Shown: one piece after another, positions 1 to 9,979 of the stretch
Position numbering within the stretch: position 1 is the stretch's first letter
How the letters are laid out: each line of letters starts with the position of its first letter
Assembly: GCA_003216895.1 (NCBI GenBank)
Contig: QCID01000009.1
Location: 1 to 43,444 of the forward strand
Reading direction: 5' to 3'
DNA: 43,444 bases
Source: Prochlorococcus sp. AG-402-K04
GTDB lineage: Bacteria; Cyanobacteriota; Cyanobacteriia; PCC-6307; Cyanobiaceae
Made by a program: the position numbers and the translations under genes
The notes under the pieces: model-generated
The model's input: the letters and a program-made list of their open reading frames with translations, nothing else
What the model was told of the DNA's origin: nothing
Databases searched by the model: none

Positions 1-1907
1 GTTACGCTATCTCCATCAAGACCAATGAATTTATGCCATCCAAAGCTCTCTGCGGCTTCAACTACTAGTCGTTTTCGGATGTTAGAGGGTAAAACTTCTT
101 CTTGATAACTTTCGCTTTGTTCTTCAAAAAGTTCAACGCATGGCATAGAAACTACACGCACTTTTTTTCCTTCTGAAGTTAGCTTTTTCGCTGCTTGCAC
201 ACATAAATCAAGTTCTGTTCCAGTTCCAATAAGTATTAGTTCAGGCGTGCCATCGCATTCTTCAAGTACATATCCACCCAAAGCAACTTTATCTACTGAT
301 GAATTTTGTTGATTTGCCATACCCTGCCTACTTAGGCATAAAGAACTTGGTCTCTTACGATTTCCTATCGCAACTTTATAAGCACCACTAGTTTCGTTTC
401 CATCACCTGGACGGAAAACCAGCATATTAGGCATTGCTCTAAGTGATGGAATGGTTTCTATTGGTTGATGTGTTGGTCCATCCTCACCAACACCTATGGA
501 ATCGTGAGTTAAAACATAAATAACACCTAGCTCGCTTAGCGCGGAAAGACGCATCGAACCTCGCATGTAGTCTGCGAAAACTAAAAAGGTTCCTCCATAT
601 GGGATTAGGCCACTATCGTGATATGCAATACCATTCAAAATGGCTGCCATAGCATGTTCTCTGACGCCGAAATGTAAATAACGTTTTTCAGGACTGTCAT
701 ATTGAAAAGATCCAGTCTCACCTTTGATATCTGTATAATTTGAATGGGTTAAATCCGCAGAACCACCTATTAATTCAGGAACATTAGGACCTAGAGCACC
801 TAAACATATTTGAGAATGTTTTCTTGTGGCAAGGCCTTTGTCATCAGCAGTATATGTAGGCAAATCTTTGTCCCACCCTTGGGGAAGCTCCCCTCTAAGC
901 ATCCGTTCAAATTCAGATGCTTCATTAGGATACTTTTCTCTGTAATCAGCAAGTTTTTGATTCCAATCGGCCTCAAGTTTGGATCCTCTTTCAATCGCTT
1001 GACGGTATTGGTCGTATACATCTTGAGGGATGTTAAAAGGTTCATACGACCAACCAAGTTCTTTCCTTGTAAGTTCGGCTTCCTCTTCTCCAAGAGCCGC
1101 TCCATGGATCCCAGCTGTATCACTTTTATTTGGAGAACCGAATCCGATGGTTGTCGTAATTTTTATAATTGATGGCTTATCGGTAACTGCTTTTGCCTTT
1201 TCTATCGCCTTAGCTATACCCTCAACATCTGTATTACCATCAGGTATTTCTTGAACATGCCAACCATAAGCTTCATATCTCTTTAATACATCTTCTGTAA
1301 AAGATACATCTGTTCTTCCATCAATTGTGATGCTGTTGTCGTCGTATAGAGCGATTAATTTTCCAAGCTTTAGATGACCAGCAAGTGAACAAGCTTCTGA
1401 AGCAATTCCTTCTTGATTGCATCCATCACCCATGATTACATAGGTGAAATGGTCTACAACGGTTGAATCAGGCTTATTAAATTTGGCTGATAAATGCGCT
1501 TCTGCTATCGCAAGTCCCACTGCATTAGAAATTCCAGCTCCCAATGGCCCAGCAGTGACTTCTACCCCCGGTGTCTCGAAGGTTTCTGGATGACCAGGTG
1601 TTTTTGCACCCCATTGTCGGAATTGTTTTATATCCTCCATCGTTACAGAGTCGTAGCCAGTTAAATGCAAAAGGGCATACAACAACATGCATCCATGTCC
1701 AGCAGAAAGAACGAATCTGTCTCGGTTGAACCATTTAGGATTTTTGGGATTATGACGAAGATGCTTGTCCCACAAGGCGTAACCCATCGGTGCGCATCCC
1801 ATGGGAAGTCCTGGGTGACCACTATTTGATTTATTAACTGCGTCAACTGCGAGCATTCTGATGCTATTGATGCATAGCGTGTCTAGAGAATTAGTCAGGG
1901 CAACCAT
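1..1907 (-). CDS. tktA: Transketolase (3' end cut off by window edge)
   Basis: This thiamine-diphosphate enzyme transfers two-carbon ketol units in the Calvin cycle and the pentose phosphate pathway in the cytoplasm. The reading frame is open from the ATG at 1907 to the window edge, about 635 residues. The family is usually about 665-670 residues, so only a short C-terminal piece is missing. The N-terminus reads [19 protein letters not shown] and is followed by the typical SGHPGLPMG segment. The ThDP/Mg-binding GDGCNQEG motif lies at about residues 160-167, and the pyrimidine-domain segments GVREHAM and [13 protein letters not shown] follow. It lies 49 bp downstream of fabF on the same strand and may be co-transcribed with acpP-fabF. 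The identification is very secure. Confidence 0.97.
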   Translation of the reverse strand, partial: MVALTNSLDTLCINSIRMLAVDAVNKSNSGHPGLPMGCAPMGYALWDKHLRHNPKNPKWFNRDRFVLSAGHGCMLLYALLHLTGYDSVTMEDIKQFRQWGAKTPGHPETFETPGVEVTAGPLGAGISNAVGLAIAEAHLSAKFNKPDSTVVDHFTYVIMGDGCNQEGIASEACSLAGHLKLGKLIALYDDNSITIDGRTDVSFTEDVLKRYEAYGWHVQEIPDGNTDVEGIAKAIEKAKAVTDKPSIIKITTTIGFGSPNKSDTAGIHGAALGEEEAELTRKELGWSYEPFNIPQDVYDQYRQAIERGSKLEADWNQKLADYREKYPNEASEFERMLRGELPQGWDKDLPTYTADDKGLATRKHSQICLGALGPNVPELIGGSADLTHSNYTDIKGETGSFQYDSPEKRYLHFGVREHAMAAILNGIAYHDSGLIPYGGTFLVFADYMRGSMRLSALSELGVIYVLTHDSIGVGEDGPTHQPIETIPSLRAMPNMLVFRPGDGNETSGAYKVAIGNRKRPSSLCLSRQGMANQQNSSVDKVALGGYVLEECDGTPELILIGTGTELDLCVQAAKKLTSEGKKVRVVSMPCVELFEEQSESYQEEVLPSNIRKRLVVEAAESFGWHKFIGLDGDSV

Positions 1908-1956
1908 TTGTATTTAGTGGAAAAAATTTTTAAGTGGACAGTGAAGACGAAATTGA

Positions 1957-3204
1957 TTAGATCATTTGTCGAAAAGCTAGACAGACATTGTGACCGCCAA
2001 ACCCGAAAGAGTTAGATAGTACGACGCCTAATTTCTTTTCTCTTGCTTGATTGGGAACATAATCAAGATCACAATTTGGGTCGGGATTTGAATAGTTAAT
2101 TGTTGGCGGAATTATTTCATGTTTTATTGCCAAAACACAAGCAATGGCTTCTATTCCTCCTGACCCGCCCAACAAATGACCGGTCATTGATTTGGTTGAG
2201 CTAGTAGGAACTTGGAATGCATGATCCCCTAATGCAGTTTTAATTGCCGAGGTTTCATTACTGTCATTTGCTGGAGTACTTGTTCCATGAGCATTTATGT
2301 AATCGACTTGCTCGGGATTAATTTTCCCATCATTTAATGCAAGTTTCATTGCTTCTGCACCACCTATTCCACCTGGGGTTGGAGATGTAATGTGATGAGC
2401 ATCACATGTGGTTCCATAACCAATTATTTCTGCATGGATTTTCGCGTCTCGTTTTAATGCATGGTCAAGAGTTTCTAAGATTAAAACTCCTGCCCCTTCT
2501 CCAATTACAAATCCATCTCTTTGAGAATCAAAAGGTCTACTTGCTGTAGATGGATCGTCATTTCTAAAGGATAAGGCTTTCGCACTTGCAAAACCTGCTA
2601 CACCCAAAGGAGTGATACTTGCTTCTGCTCCCCCGCAAACCATTGCATCTGCTTTACCTAATTGCAAGAGTCTGAATGCATCACCAATAGCATTTGATCC
2701 TGCGGCACAAGCAGTTGAAACTGCTGAACTTGGACCTTTAGCGCCAAGTGCAATTGCCGCAAGACCAGTAGCCATGTTTGGAATCATCATGGGTACGGTA
2801 AACGGACTTACTCGACTAGCTCCTTTGTTGCTCAAAACATGTGCTTGAGTTTCCATTGTAAGCAATCCACCGACTCCAGATCCAATAATCACTCCAATTC
2901 TTGCAGAATTTGAATCGTCAATTATTAGACCTGAATGTTGCAGTGCTTCTTTTGCTGCAATGACTCCAAATTTTGAAAAACGATCCCATCTTTTGGATTC
3001 TTTCGGCTCTAATATGCCTGTTGGGTCAAAGTTTTTTACCTCTGCCGCAAATCTGCAGGCATGAGATGAGGCATCAAAGAGAGTTATTTGATCTACCCCA
3101 TTTTGACCAGATTGAAGCCCTTGGAGGTAGCTTTCAAGGTTGTTGCCAATTGGAGTAATGGCACCAAGACCTGTAATAACAACTCGATGGAGTTTCTCCA
3201 TCAT
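1957..3204 (-). CDS. fabF: 3-oxoacyl-[acyl-carrier-protein] synthase II (KAS II)
   Basis: This is the elongating condensing enzyme of type II fatty acid synthesis; it condenses malonyl-ACP with acyl-ACP. The catalytic triad is visible: Cys166 in STACAAGSN, His306 in NAHGTSTP and His343 in MTGHLLGG, with Lys338 nearby. The length of 415 residues is normal. The frame stays open upstream to 3261, but that would overlap acpP. I chose the ATG at 3204 because the protein then starts MMEKLHRVVITGLG, as in the family, and a TTGAGG ribosome-binding sequence precedes it. The second ATG at 3201 is equally possible. The gene starts only 7 bp after acpP, so the two are probably translated from one mRNA. 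Confidence 0.96.
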   Translation of the reverse strand: MMEKLHRVVITGLGAITPIGNNLESYLQGLQSGQNGVDQITLFDASSHACRFAAEVKNFDPTGILEPKESKRWDRFSKFGVIAAKEALQHSGLIIDDSNSARIGVIIGSGVGGLLTMETQAHVLSNKGASRVSPFTVPMMIPNMATGLAAIALGAKGPSSAVSTACAAGSNAIGDAFRLLQLGKADAMVCGGAEASITPLGVAGFASAKALSFRNDDPSTASRPFDSQRDGFVIGEGAGVLILETLDHALKRDAKIHAEIIGYGTTCDAHHITSPTPGGIGGAEAMKLALNDGKINPEQVDYINAHGTSTPANDSNETSAIKTALGDHAFQVPTSSTKSMTGHLLGGSGGIEAIACVLAIKHEIIPPTINYSNPDPNCDLDYVPNQAREKKLGVVLSNSFGFGGHNVCLAFRQMI

Positions 3205-3211
3205 TTGAACC

Positions 3212-3454
3212 TCAAGACTGTTTTTCTTCGATGTATTTGACTGCATCCCCGACAGTGGCAATGCCTTCTGCAGCCTCGTCGGGGATCTCTATGTCAAATG
3301 CCTCTTCAAGAGCCATAACTAACTCGACAGTGTCGAGAGAGTCAGCTCCAAGGTCGTTTTGGAAATTTGAATCCGGTTTTACTTCACCGGCTTCGACGCT
3401 CAGTTGTTCTGCGACAATAGAACGAACTTTTTCAAGGATTGCTTCCTGGGACAT
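3212..3454 (-). CDS. acpP: Acyl carrier protein
   Basis: This is the small acidic carrier of growing acyl chains in fatty acid synthesis. The 80-residue protein has the usual length and contains the 4'-phosphopantetheine attachment motif GADSLD, with the modified serine at residue 39. Helix II ([18 protein letters not shown]) is intact. The start ATG at 3454 is preceded by AAGAAGG as a ribosome-binding site. It is the first gene of the acpP-fabF(-tktA) cluster and is divergent from psaC, with about 136 bp between them. Confidence 0.98.
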   Translation of the reverse strand: MSQEAILEKVRSIVAEQLSVEAGEVKPDSNFQNDLGADSLDTVELVMALEEAFDIEIPDEAAEGIATVGDAVKYIEEKQS

Positions 3455-3542
3455 AACCTTCTTAGACCTGACTTCTAATACTACGGGTTAAAGTGTCGAG
3501 TTAACAAAAGTGACGGCATTGCAACTATTTTTTTTTATGTAG

Positions 3543-3853
<311 letters not shown>

Positions 3854-3901
3854 ATCGAAGGTTTATTTTATATAAGTAATTTGTGATGTTGATTTAAATA
3901 T

Positions 3902-5806
3902 ATGTGTGGCATATTTGCTGTGATTGGATCAAGAGAAGTTTCTTCTTTACTAATTGATGGGTTAAGAAGACTGGAATATCGTGGTTATGATTCAGCAGGG
4001 ATAGCAACAATTCATGATTTAGATAATGATCAAACTGGACAATTAAATGTCATTAAATCACAAGGAAAGCTTATTAATTTATCGAATTTAATTAAAAAAA
4101 AGCCTCCAAAAGGTCATGTAGGTATTGCTCATACCAGATGGGCTACTCATGGGAAACCAAACGAAAGGAATGCTCATCCTCATATTGATGCATCAGGGCA
4201 AATTGCTGTTGTGCAAAATGGGATTATCGAAAATTACAGAGAGTTATCAAAAAACCTGAAACTTAAAGGGATTAACTTGACCTCTGAAACTGACACTGAG
4301 GTTATTCCACATTTAATCGGGTTAGAGATAGAAAAGTCTCTGGCAAATGGACTTTCCCCTAATGAACAAACATTATTAATATCTGTTCAAAAGGTTTTGA
4401 CATTATTAGAGGGAACTTATGCCATAGCAGTGATTTGGTCTAAGGCTCCAAATGCTCTCGTTGTTGCGAGGGGACAAGCGCCATTAGTTCTTGGCTTTGG
4501 TGAAGGTGAATTTTTTTGTGCAAGTGATACGCCAGCATTAGTGGGCTTTACCCGTACATTTTTACCTTTAAGGGATCATGAAATTGCACTTTTAACGCCA
4601 TTAGGGATTGAACTTTATGATGCTGCTGGCAATAGACAGCACAGAGCACCATCACTTTTAAAGGGCACTGAACTGTTTGCGGATAAAAGAAATTTTCGTC
4701 ATTTTATGCTTAAAGAAATTTACGAGCAGCCAGAGACAGCACAACTGTGGATAGATAGATTTTTACCTATGGATTTGCCTCCGGAAAAATCAGTGGCTTT
4801 CCCTATATCTAAATCGATCCTAGATAAAATAGAACAAATACAAATACTTGCCTGTGGTACAAGTAGACATGCCGGTATGGTTGGAGCATATTTGTTGGAA
4901 CAGTTTGCAGGAGTTCCTACAAAAGTATATTTTGCAAGTGAATTTAGATATGCTCCGCCTCCCCTTTCCCCCAATACTTTGACTATAGGAGTTAGTCAAT
5001 CGGGCGAAACAGCAGACACTCTGGCTGCGTTAAGGATGGAAAAGGAGAGACGAGATTCAATGAAAGATGCCAATTTTTCTTTTCATCAATTGGGAATTAC
5101 TAATAGAGTTGATAGTTCATTAGGTCGCGAACTAGATAATGTTATTGATATTGGATCAGGCATTGAAATAGGTGTTGCAGCAACGAAAACTTTTCTTGGT
5201 CAAATGTTGTCCTTTTATGGTTTGACACTGTTATTTGCTTCTAATAGGCAAAAAAGAACCCCTCAAGAAATATTAGATCTCTCTAATGATTTGAGATTAA
5301 TTCCTAAACAGTTAACAGCTCTAATAAGAAAACATGATTCTCTTTCTCAGGAAATAGCACATTTGTTTGTTGAAACAAAGGATGTAATTTTTTTAGGTAG
5401 AGGAATAAATTATCCAATTGCCCTTGAAGGGGCTCTTAAATTAAAGGAAATAAGCTACATCCACGCTCAAGGTTATCCAGCTGGGGAACTAAAACACGGA
5501 CCAATAGCACTCTTAGATCAACATGTTCCAGTAGTATCTCTAGCTGTTCCTGGAGTCGTTTATGAAAAAGTTCTTAGTAACTCACAAGAGGCTAAAGCTA
5601 GAGATGCCCGTTTGATTGGGGTATCAACATATGGACCGGAATCAGAAATGTTTGATGAATTATTTACTATTCCAAAAGTTAGTGAATGGGTTAGTCCCCT
5701 ATTGACAGTTGTCCCTTTACAGCTATTTAGTTATCACATAGCAGCTCATAAAGGTTTAGATGTCGATCAGCCTCGCAATTTAGCAAAAAGTGTAACAGTA
5801 GAATAA
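3902..5806 (+). CDS. glmS: Glutamine--fructose-6-phosphate aminotransferase (isomerizing)
   Basis: GlmS makes glucosamine-6-phosphate from fructose-6-phosphate and glutamine, the first committed step towards UDP-GlcNAc for peptidoglycan and lipid A. The protein is 634 residues, slightly longer than the usual ~610. The N-terminal Ntn glutaminase domain begins MCGIFAV, with Cys2 as nucleophile after Met removal, and contains RRLEYRGYDSAG and HTRWATHG. Two SIS sugar-isomerase domains follow, marked by ACGTSRHAG and GVSQSGETADTLAAL. The C-terminus DQPRNLAKSVTVE is the family end signature. No glmS ribozyme or strong ribosome-binding site is visible in the 65-bp leader. Confidence 0.97.
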   Translation: MCGIFAVIGSREVSSLLIDGLRRLEYRGYDSAGIATIHDLDNDQTGQLNVIKSQGKLINLSNLIKKKPPKGHVGIAHTRWATHGKPNERNAHPHIDASGQIAVVQNGIIENYRELSKNLKLKGINLTSETDTEVIPHLIGLEIEKSLANGLSPNEQTLLISVQKVLTLLEGTYAIAVIWSKAPNALVVARGQAPLVLGFGEGEFFCASDTPALVGFTRTFLPLRDHEIALLTPLGIELYDAAGNRQHRAPSLLKGTELFADKRNFRHFMLKEIYEQPETAQLWIDRFLPMDLPPEKSVAFPISKSILDKIEQIQILACGTSRHAGMVGAYLLEQFAGVPTKVYFASEFRYAPPPLSPNTLTIGVSQSGETADTLAALRMEKERRDSMKDANFSFHQLGITNRVDSSLGRELDNVIDIGSGIEIGVAATKTFLGQMLSFYGLTLLFASNRQKRTPQEILDLSNDLRLIPKQLTALIRKHDSLSQEIAHLFVETKDVIFLGRGINYPIALEGALKLKEISYIHAQGYPAGELKHGPIALLDQHVPVVSLAVPGVVYEKVLSNSQEAKARDARLIGVSTYGPESEMFDELFTIPKVSEWVSPLLTVVPLQLFSYHIAAHKGLDVDQPRNLAKSVTVE

Positions 5807-5877
5807 AACTTCATTAAATTTTTAGTGATTTTAGCTAATTAGTTTCAAACAGTTTTTAATAAAATGATAATTTTTTA

Positions 5878-7335
5878 TTAATTCAGATTTTTTATTCTGC
5901 CATAAGAATCTTCAAAGCGAATGATATCTTCTTCGTCTAAATATTCTCCACTTTGAACTTCAATAAGCTCAAGTTTCATTATTCCTGGATTGCTTAATCT
6001 ATGCTTGCAGCCTAATGGAATAAATGTACTTTCATTTTCCCCTAAAAGTTGTTTTTCTCCATTTTTTTCTATCAATGCTTTCCCGTTAACTACAATCCAA
6101 TGCTCGGCTCTGTGATGATGCATTTGTAATGAAAGAGAAGCATTTGGTTTAACTTCTATAAGCTTTACTAGCCATCCATTACCTTCAACTATTGTAGTGT
6201 AATTACCCCAAGGTCTATAGATTTTTCTATGCATTTTAACTTCTGGAAAGTCAGATGAATTGAGACTTTTTATTATATTTCCAATATTTTGAGATTGATC
6301 TCTATTGGCTACTAATATTGCATCATTTGTATCTATAACTATTAGATTTTCTATTCCTATTCCTACAATTAGACGTTGTTCACTTTGTAAATAACAATTT
6401 TTACTTTTTTCGGCTATTACTCTTCCATTTATATAGTTTCCATCATTATTTTTTTGACTAATATCCCACAAAGATTTCCAACTTCCTATGTCGTTCCATC
6501 CTGCTTTTAAAGGAAGAACGGTTCCTAATTTTGTTTTTTCCATCACAGCAACATCTAAAGATATTTTTGGACATTTCTTGAATGATGCAGCTTCTAATCG
6601 TAGGAAATCAAGATCTTCTACATCTTTTTCAATAGCAATTTTGCAATAATTTATTATTTCTGGATAGAATTTTTCTAATTCACTTATTATTGCACTTGCT
6701 TTAAAAAGAAACATACCGCTATTCCAAGTGTAGCGAGAATCTTTGATTAATTTCTCAGCTATATCTTTATTAGGTTTTTCTATAAATTTGTTTATTTCTA
6801 AACCATTTATTTGATCTTCTTCGTTAGCCAATTCTTTTGCTTCAATGTAACCGTAACCAGTTTCAGCGCACGTTGGAACGATACCAAAAGTTACTAACCT
6901 CCCTATATTTGCATATGTTTTTGCAGCTTGAATTACTTTTTGAAATTCAATGATATTTTCTATTACATGATCGGCCGCTAAAATCAAAAGTAAAGGATCT
7001 TTACCTAGAGAAATTGCTTGAAGAGCAGCGACTGCAATTGCTGGAGCAGTGTTACGTCCCACAGGCTCCAGAATAATTGCCTGAGGATCGATATTTATCT
7101 CTCTAAATTGCTCTGCAACTATAAATCTATGATCTTGATTACAGATCAATATGGGATTTTCAAGTCCCTGTAAACCTAAAAGTCTTTCATAGGTTTTCTG
7201 CAAAAGAGTTTTCTTAGTGCGTGAATCTAATGCGAGAAATTGTTTAGGATAGCTTTCTCTAGAAAGTGGCCAAAGTCTTGTTCCTGATCCACCACTAAGA
7301 ATTACAGGAATGATTGAATTATCAATTATTTCCAT
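5878..7335 (-). CDS. manC: Mannose-1-phosphate guanylyltransferase / mannose-6-phosphate isomerase (type II, bifunctional)
   Basis: This enzyme makes GDP-mannose from mannose-1-phosphate and GTP, and the fused domain may interconvert mannose-6-P and fructose-6-P. It supplies mannose or fucose-type sugars for surface polysaccharides. The N-terminal nucleotidyltransferase carries ILSGGSGTRLWPLSRESYPKQ, and FIEKPN lies further on. The C-terminal cupin domain (about residues 365-480) carries RPWGNY, QMHHHRAEHW and the terminal EVQSGEYLDEEDIIRFED block of the bifunctional class. The length of 485 residues is normal for that class. It is convergent with glmS and 52 bp downstream of rimM. Whether the isomerase half is active cannot be told from sequence. 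Confidence 0.92.
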   Translation of the reverse strand: MEIIDNSIIPVILSGGSGTRLWPLSRESYPKQFLALDSRTKKTLLQKTYERLLGLQGLENPILICNQDHRFIVAEQFREINIDPQAIILEPVGRNTAPAIAVAALQAISLGKDPLLLILAADHVIENIIEFQKVIQAAKTYANIGRLVTFGIVPTCAETGYGYIEAKELANEEDQINGLEINKFIEKPNKDIAEKLIKDSRYTWNSGMFLFKASAIISELEKFYPEIINYCKIAIEKDVEDLDFLRLEAASFKKCPKISLDVAVMEKTKLGTVLPLKAGWNDIGSWKSLWDISQKNNDGNYINGRVIAEKSKNCYLQSEQRLIVGIGIENLIVIDTNDAILVANRDQSQNIGNIIKSLNSSDFPEVKMHRKIYRPWGNYTTIVEGNGWLVKLIEVKPNASLSLQMHHHRAEHWIVVNGKALIEKNGEKQLLGENESTFIPLGCKHRLSNPGIMKLELIEVQSGEYLDEEDIIRFEDSYGRIKNLN

Positions 7336-7387
7336 AAAGAACTTTTTAATCCTTGTTTGAAGATTTGATTAAAAACCTGAGTGATTT

Positions 7388-7918
7388 TTAGAGCTCCAAC
7401 AAGCCAGGGGGTGGATTGATTAGCAACCATTTTTCTTTGAGTTCTATTTCGGGGACAATGGCTTCAACAAAAGGTACCAAAACTTTTTTACCTTCCACTA
7501 ACTCTATCTCTAGAAGGTCGTTACCTCCCTTGATTAAGTCAGTTACATAACCAATTAAAGTTTTTTTTGGACCTCTTCTTGCTTCTAAACCAATTAAATC
7601 AAAGTAATGGTATTCATCTTTACGCAAAATAGGTCTGCTATTAATTGGTACAACTAGTTTCCAACCAATAATTTCCTCTGCAGAACTCCTATTGGATACT
7701 CCCTCGATAGAGAGTACATAGATTGATTTTCCTGGAATAAGCGTTCCTTTGTTTAATTTGATTTCAGTGGGTAATTCATTAGTTTTTTGAATCCAACGTT
7801 TTCCTGGTTTTGTAAATCTTTCAGGAAATTCGCTGCTAGGTTTAATTCGAACATCTCCTCTTAAACCTTGCGGAGCCACAATCTCACCTATTGACATCCA
7901 TTCGTCTTTTTTGATCAT
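7388..7918 (-). CDS. rimM: 16S rRNA processing protein RimM
   Basis: RimM is a 30S assembly factor that binds S19 and helps mature the 3' domain of 16S rRNA. The 176-residue protein has the N-terminal RimM domain (SIGEIVAPQGLRGDVRIKP) and a C-terminal PRC-barrel. The barrel starts near YHYFDLIGLEAR and ends with VPFVEAIVPEIEL and a LLINPPPGLLEL tail. The ATG at 7918 gives MIKKDEWMSIGE, and an alternative ATG seven codons in would also preserve the domain. It is divergent from the ndhS-like gene, with 47 bp between the starts. Confidence 0.95.
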   Translation of the reverse strand: MIKKDEWMSIGEIVAPQGLRGDVRIKPSSEFPERFTKPGKRWIQKTNELPTEIKLNKGTLIPGKSIYVLSIEGVSNRSSAEEIIGWKLVVPINSRPILRKDEYHYFDLIGLEARRGPKKTLIGYVTDLIKGGNDLLEIELVEGKKVLVPFVEAIVPEIELKEKWLLINPPPGLLEL

Positions 7919-7965
7919 TTTTATGAGTAGAATTTTTGTAAGAGTTTATTTGAATATGTTTAATT

Positions 7966-8151
7966 ATGACTGATTCCAAAGATCCTATTCTTCCAGGGAC
8001 AACAGTAACTGTTATTAACCAAGATTCAATTTACAATGGTTATGAAGGGTTTGTTCAAAGAATAAGCGGTGATAAAGCTGCAGTGCTTTTTGAAGGAGGC
8101 AATTGGGATAAATTATTAACATTACCTTTGAAAGATCTTGTGAAAAATTAA
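7966..8151 (+). CDS. ndhS: NAD(P)H dehydrogenase-like subunit NdhS (DUF3252, SH3-like)
   Basis: This 61-residue protein resembles the small cyanobacterial DUF3252 family, which includes NdhS, the SH3-like subunit that forms part of the ferredoxin-docking site of the photosynthetic NDH-1 complex. The visible family core is [11 protein letters not shown], then [20 protein letters not shown] and [13 protein letters not shown]. No transmembrane segment is seen, in keeping with a peripheral subunit. The assignment rests on recollection of the family pattern (xxPGxxVxV...[33 protein letters not shown]) and has not been searched. It is monocistronic and divergent from rimM. Confidence 0.75.
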   Translation: MTDSKDPILPGTTVTVINQDSIYNGYEGFVQRISGDKAAVLFEGGNWDKLLTLPLKDLVKN

Positions 8152-8175
8152 TTAATCATTTTCCAAAGAAACTAA

Positions 8176-8919
8176 TTAGTAATCAATTATATTATTTTCG
8201 TAATACTTCAATGCTTTTCTTGCGGCATCTTTTTCTGCTTGTTTCATTGACTTTCCAAAACCTTCCGCTATCGATTGACTTTTGATATAAACAGTACAAA
8301 AAAATCGTTTTGGATTGTCATGTTTTTTGTCAATCTCAATTGTTTTGTATATCGGAATTGATAAGCCTTTACTCTGAGTCAATTCCTGCAGTGCTGATTT
8401 GTAATTTTTTTTATGAGGATCAGCTAGAATTTCTTTACTTTTGGCTTCCCAGAATGGAATAAGCCAATCTTTTATTGGATCTAAAATAGTTAGACTTTCA
8501 TATAATGCTCCGATTAATGCTTCAGTTGCCTCTGCTTGAATGGTTGCCTTTGCTGATGAATCTCTAAGGGCTTTTTTCCCAATTACTAATACACGTTTGA
8601 TTTCTATTTTTTTACCAACTTCTTCTAGCCATTGATCACTTACAAGATGTGAACGCAGTTCAGATCTTTCTCCTACTTGCATGTAGGGATACTTATCTTT
8701 TATGAAATCTGAGGCAATGAGTCTTAAAACTGCATCGCCAAGAAATTCCAGTTTTTCATAATTGATTTCACTATTTGCAGAACTATGCGTGAGTGATTCA
8801 TCAATATGTAAAATATTTTTTATTTTTTCTTTAGTAAATTCAGTGTGATATTTTTGATCTAATTTTAGACTCTGAATAAAATTAATTATCTCTCTTACTC
8901 TTTGATTGGAGATTTTCAT
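8176..8919 (-). CDS. rnc: Ribonuclease III
   Basis: RNase III is a double-stranded RNA endonuclease used in rRNA and mRNA processing. The nuclease signature YEKLEFLGDAVL supplies Glu55, Glu58 and Asp62. A C-terminal double-stranded RNA-binding domain (about residues 172-243) starts NYKSALQELTQ and ends KQAEKDAARKALKYY. The length of 247 residues is normal. One oddity: the second metal-ligand motif, usually (A)DxxEALIGA, reads AEATEALIGA here, so the Asp is Glu130 while Glu133 is kept. The gene lies about 80 bp downstream of the RNase P RNA gene on the same strand. Confidence 0.94.
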   Translation of the reverse strand: MKISNQRVREIINFIQSLKLDQKYHTEFTKEKIKNILHIDESLTHSSANSEINYEKLEFLGDAVLRLIASDFIKDKYPYMQVGERSELRSHLVSDQWLEEVGKKIEIKRVLVIGKKALRDSSAKATIQAEATEALIGALYESLTILDPIKDWLIPFWEAKSKEILADPHKKNYKSALQELTQSKGLSIPIYKTIEIDKKHDNPKRFFCTVYIKSQSIAEGFGKSMKQAEKDAARKALKYYENNIIDY

Positions 8920-8997
8920 AATAGTTTAAAGCATATAATTTAAGTGATAAAAAGTAGGATTTTTATTTTAATTTCTTTGTATAAAATTAATAAAGTG

Positions 8998-9405
8998 AAA
9001 GCAGGTCATAAGCCGGGTTCTGTTCATTCTTTTTCTTTTAGAAAGCGAATGGGTAATCATCTATCTGGGACTAACGTTACCGATAGCCTCAAGCGGCTCT
9101 CCTCAGGGGCAAGGTCTATGGCCTCCAGTGCCCCTCGCCTTGCTCCTAGCCGGGGTTTACCTAGCCAGCACCTCTCGATGCTGCTGGTGCGCTCTTACCG
9201 CACCTTTGCACCCTTGCCGCGCTTGTTGGGATTTCCCCATTAAGCATTAGGCGGTGTGTTTCTGTGGCACTATCCTCACGGTCACCCGCACTGGGAATTA
9301 CCCAGCAAGCCTGGCCAAATAGGAGCCCGGACTTTCCTCAATAGAATTCTTCAGCTTTCGCTGAAGTTCAATTGCGATCACCTCCCCTGCTTTCAACTCC
9401 ATCAT
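8998..9405 (-). ncRNA. rnpB: RNase P RNA (catalytic subunit)
   Basis: The minus strand reads like a bacterial type A RNase P RNA. Its 5' conserved region reads GAGGAAAGTCCGGGCTCC (complement of about 9325-9343). The middle contains GTGCCACAGAAACACACCGCC, and the 3' end reads ACAGAACCCGGCTTATGACC (complement of about 9005-9024). These are the two halves of the P4 helix core. The exact ends are estimates: the 3' end is placed at the CTGC near 8998 and the 5' end near 9405. An open frame on the opposite strand across it is not a gene. tRNA-Arg lies next to it in the opposite orientation. Confidence 0.93.
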
Positions 9406-9429
9406 GCCTCAAGGCATAATTAATTTCAG

Positions 9430-9503
<74 letters not shown>

Positions 9504-9603
9504 TACGAAAAACGAATTAAACCTAAAAATATGTAGTCCTATATGTGGTGGGTGTGCAAAATCATTACTCTCTCGCTAGCGTTGGTGTAGTGAATCAGTC
9601 AAC

Positions 9604-9942
9604 ATGGCCCAGCTTCACGATCTTCGCTTACGCTTGCTTGTTCAACAAGAGAGTGAGCACATATCTAAATCTCAACCGAGTGATTTAGACTTATCAGTTG
9701 TTCAAGCTCGATGTTTATGTTGGTTAACACTTCTAGCAGAAGCACATGAAGATCAAGCTAATGATGCGGAAGGAAGAGGTGATACAGAACAAGCTATGGG
9801 TTGGTTCGCTGACTCAATGAGATTACGTGATGTTATTCAAGTTATCACCAGCATTGAAATACCTTTACCTGAAAGCTCAGATTTAGAGAACAATGACGGG
9901 CGAGGAGACTTATATAACGGTGAGCCTCCTATGACGGCCTAA
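9604..9942 (+). CDS. Conserved-looking cyanobacterial protein of unknown function, 112 aa
   Basis: I do not recognise a named family. The protein is acidic, with an N-terminal helical segment (MAQLHDLRLRLLVQQES), a central helix containing ARCLCWLTLLAEAHEDQANDAEGRGD and a disordered acidic C-terminus. The pattern of a helix pair around AEAHEDQANDAEGRGDTEQAMGWFADSMRL resembles a TPR-like hairpin. The start ATG follows a CAGTCAAC leader without a clear ribosome-binding site. It probably forms a two-gene unit with the 150-aa protein that starts 37 bp after it. Its size, frame and codon use fit the surrounding core genes, so I take it to be real. Confidence 0.75.
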   Translation: MAQLHDLRLRLLVQQESEHISKSQPSDLDLSVVQARCLCWLTLLAEAHEDQANDAEGRGDTEQAMGWFADSMRLRDVIQVITSIEIPLPESSDLENNDGRGDLYNGEPPMTA

Positions 9943-9979
9943 GAAATGCAATGATGGTTTCTAAGCTGCCACGAGGAAG

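Noticed and set aside
810-1254. Plus- and minus-strand open frames inside the transketolase region
   Set aside because: All are shadows of the continuous transketolase frame, which is open to the window edge and has clear family motifs.
3205-3261. 19-residue N-terminal extension of FabF
   Set aside because: It overlaps the end of acpP, lacks family similarity, and the ATG at 3204 has a ribosome-binding site and gives the normal start.
5855-5880. TAATAAAA/TTTTATTA hairpin between glmS and manC
   Set aside because: It is composed only of A-T pairs and overlaps the manC stop region; too weak to call a terminator.
8944-9243. 99-aa open frame on the plus strand
   Set aside because: It lies antisense to the RNase P RNA gene and has no protein-like features.
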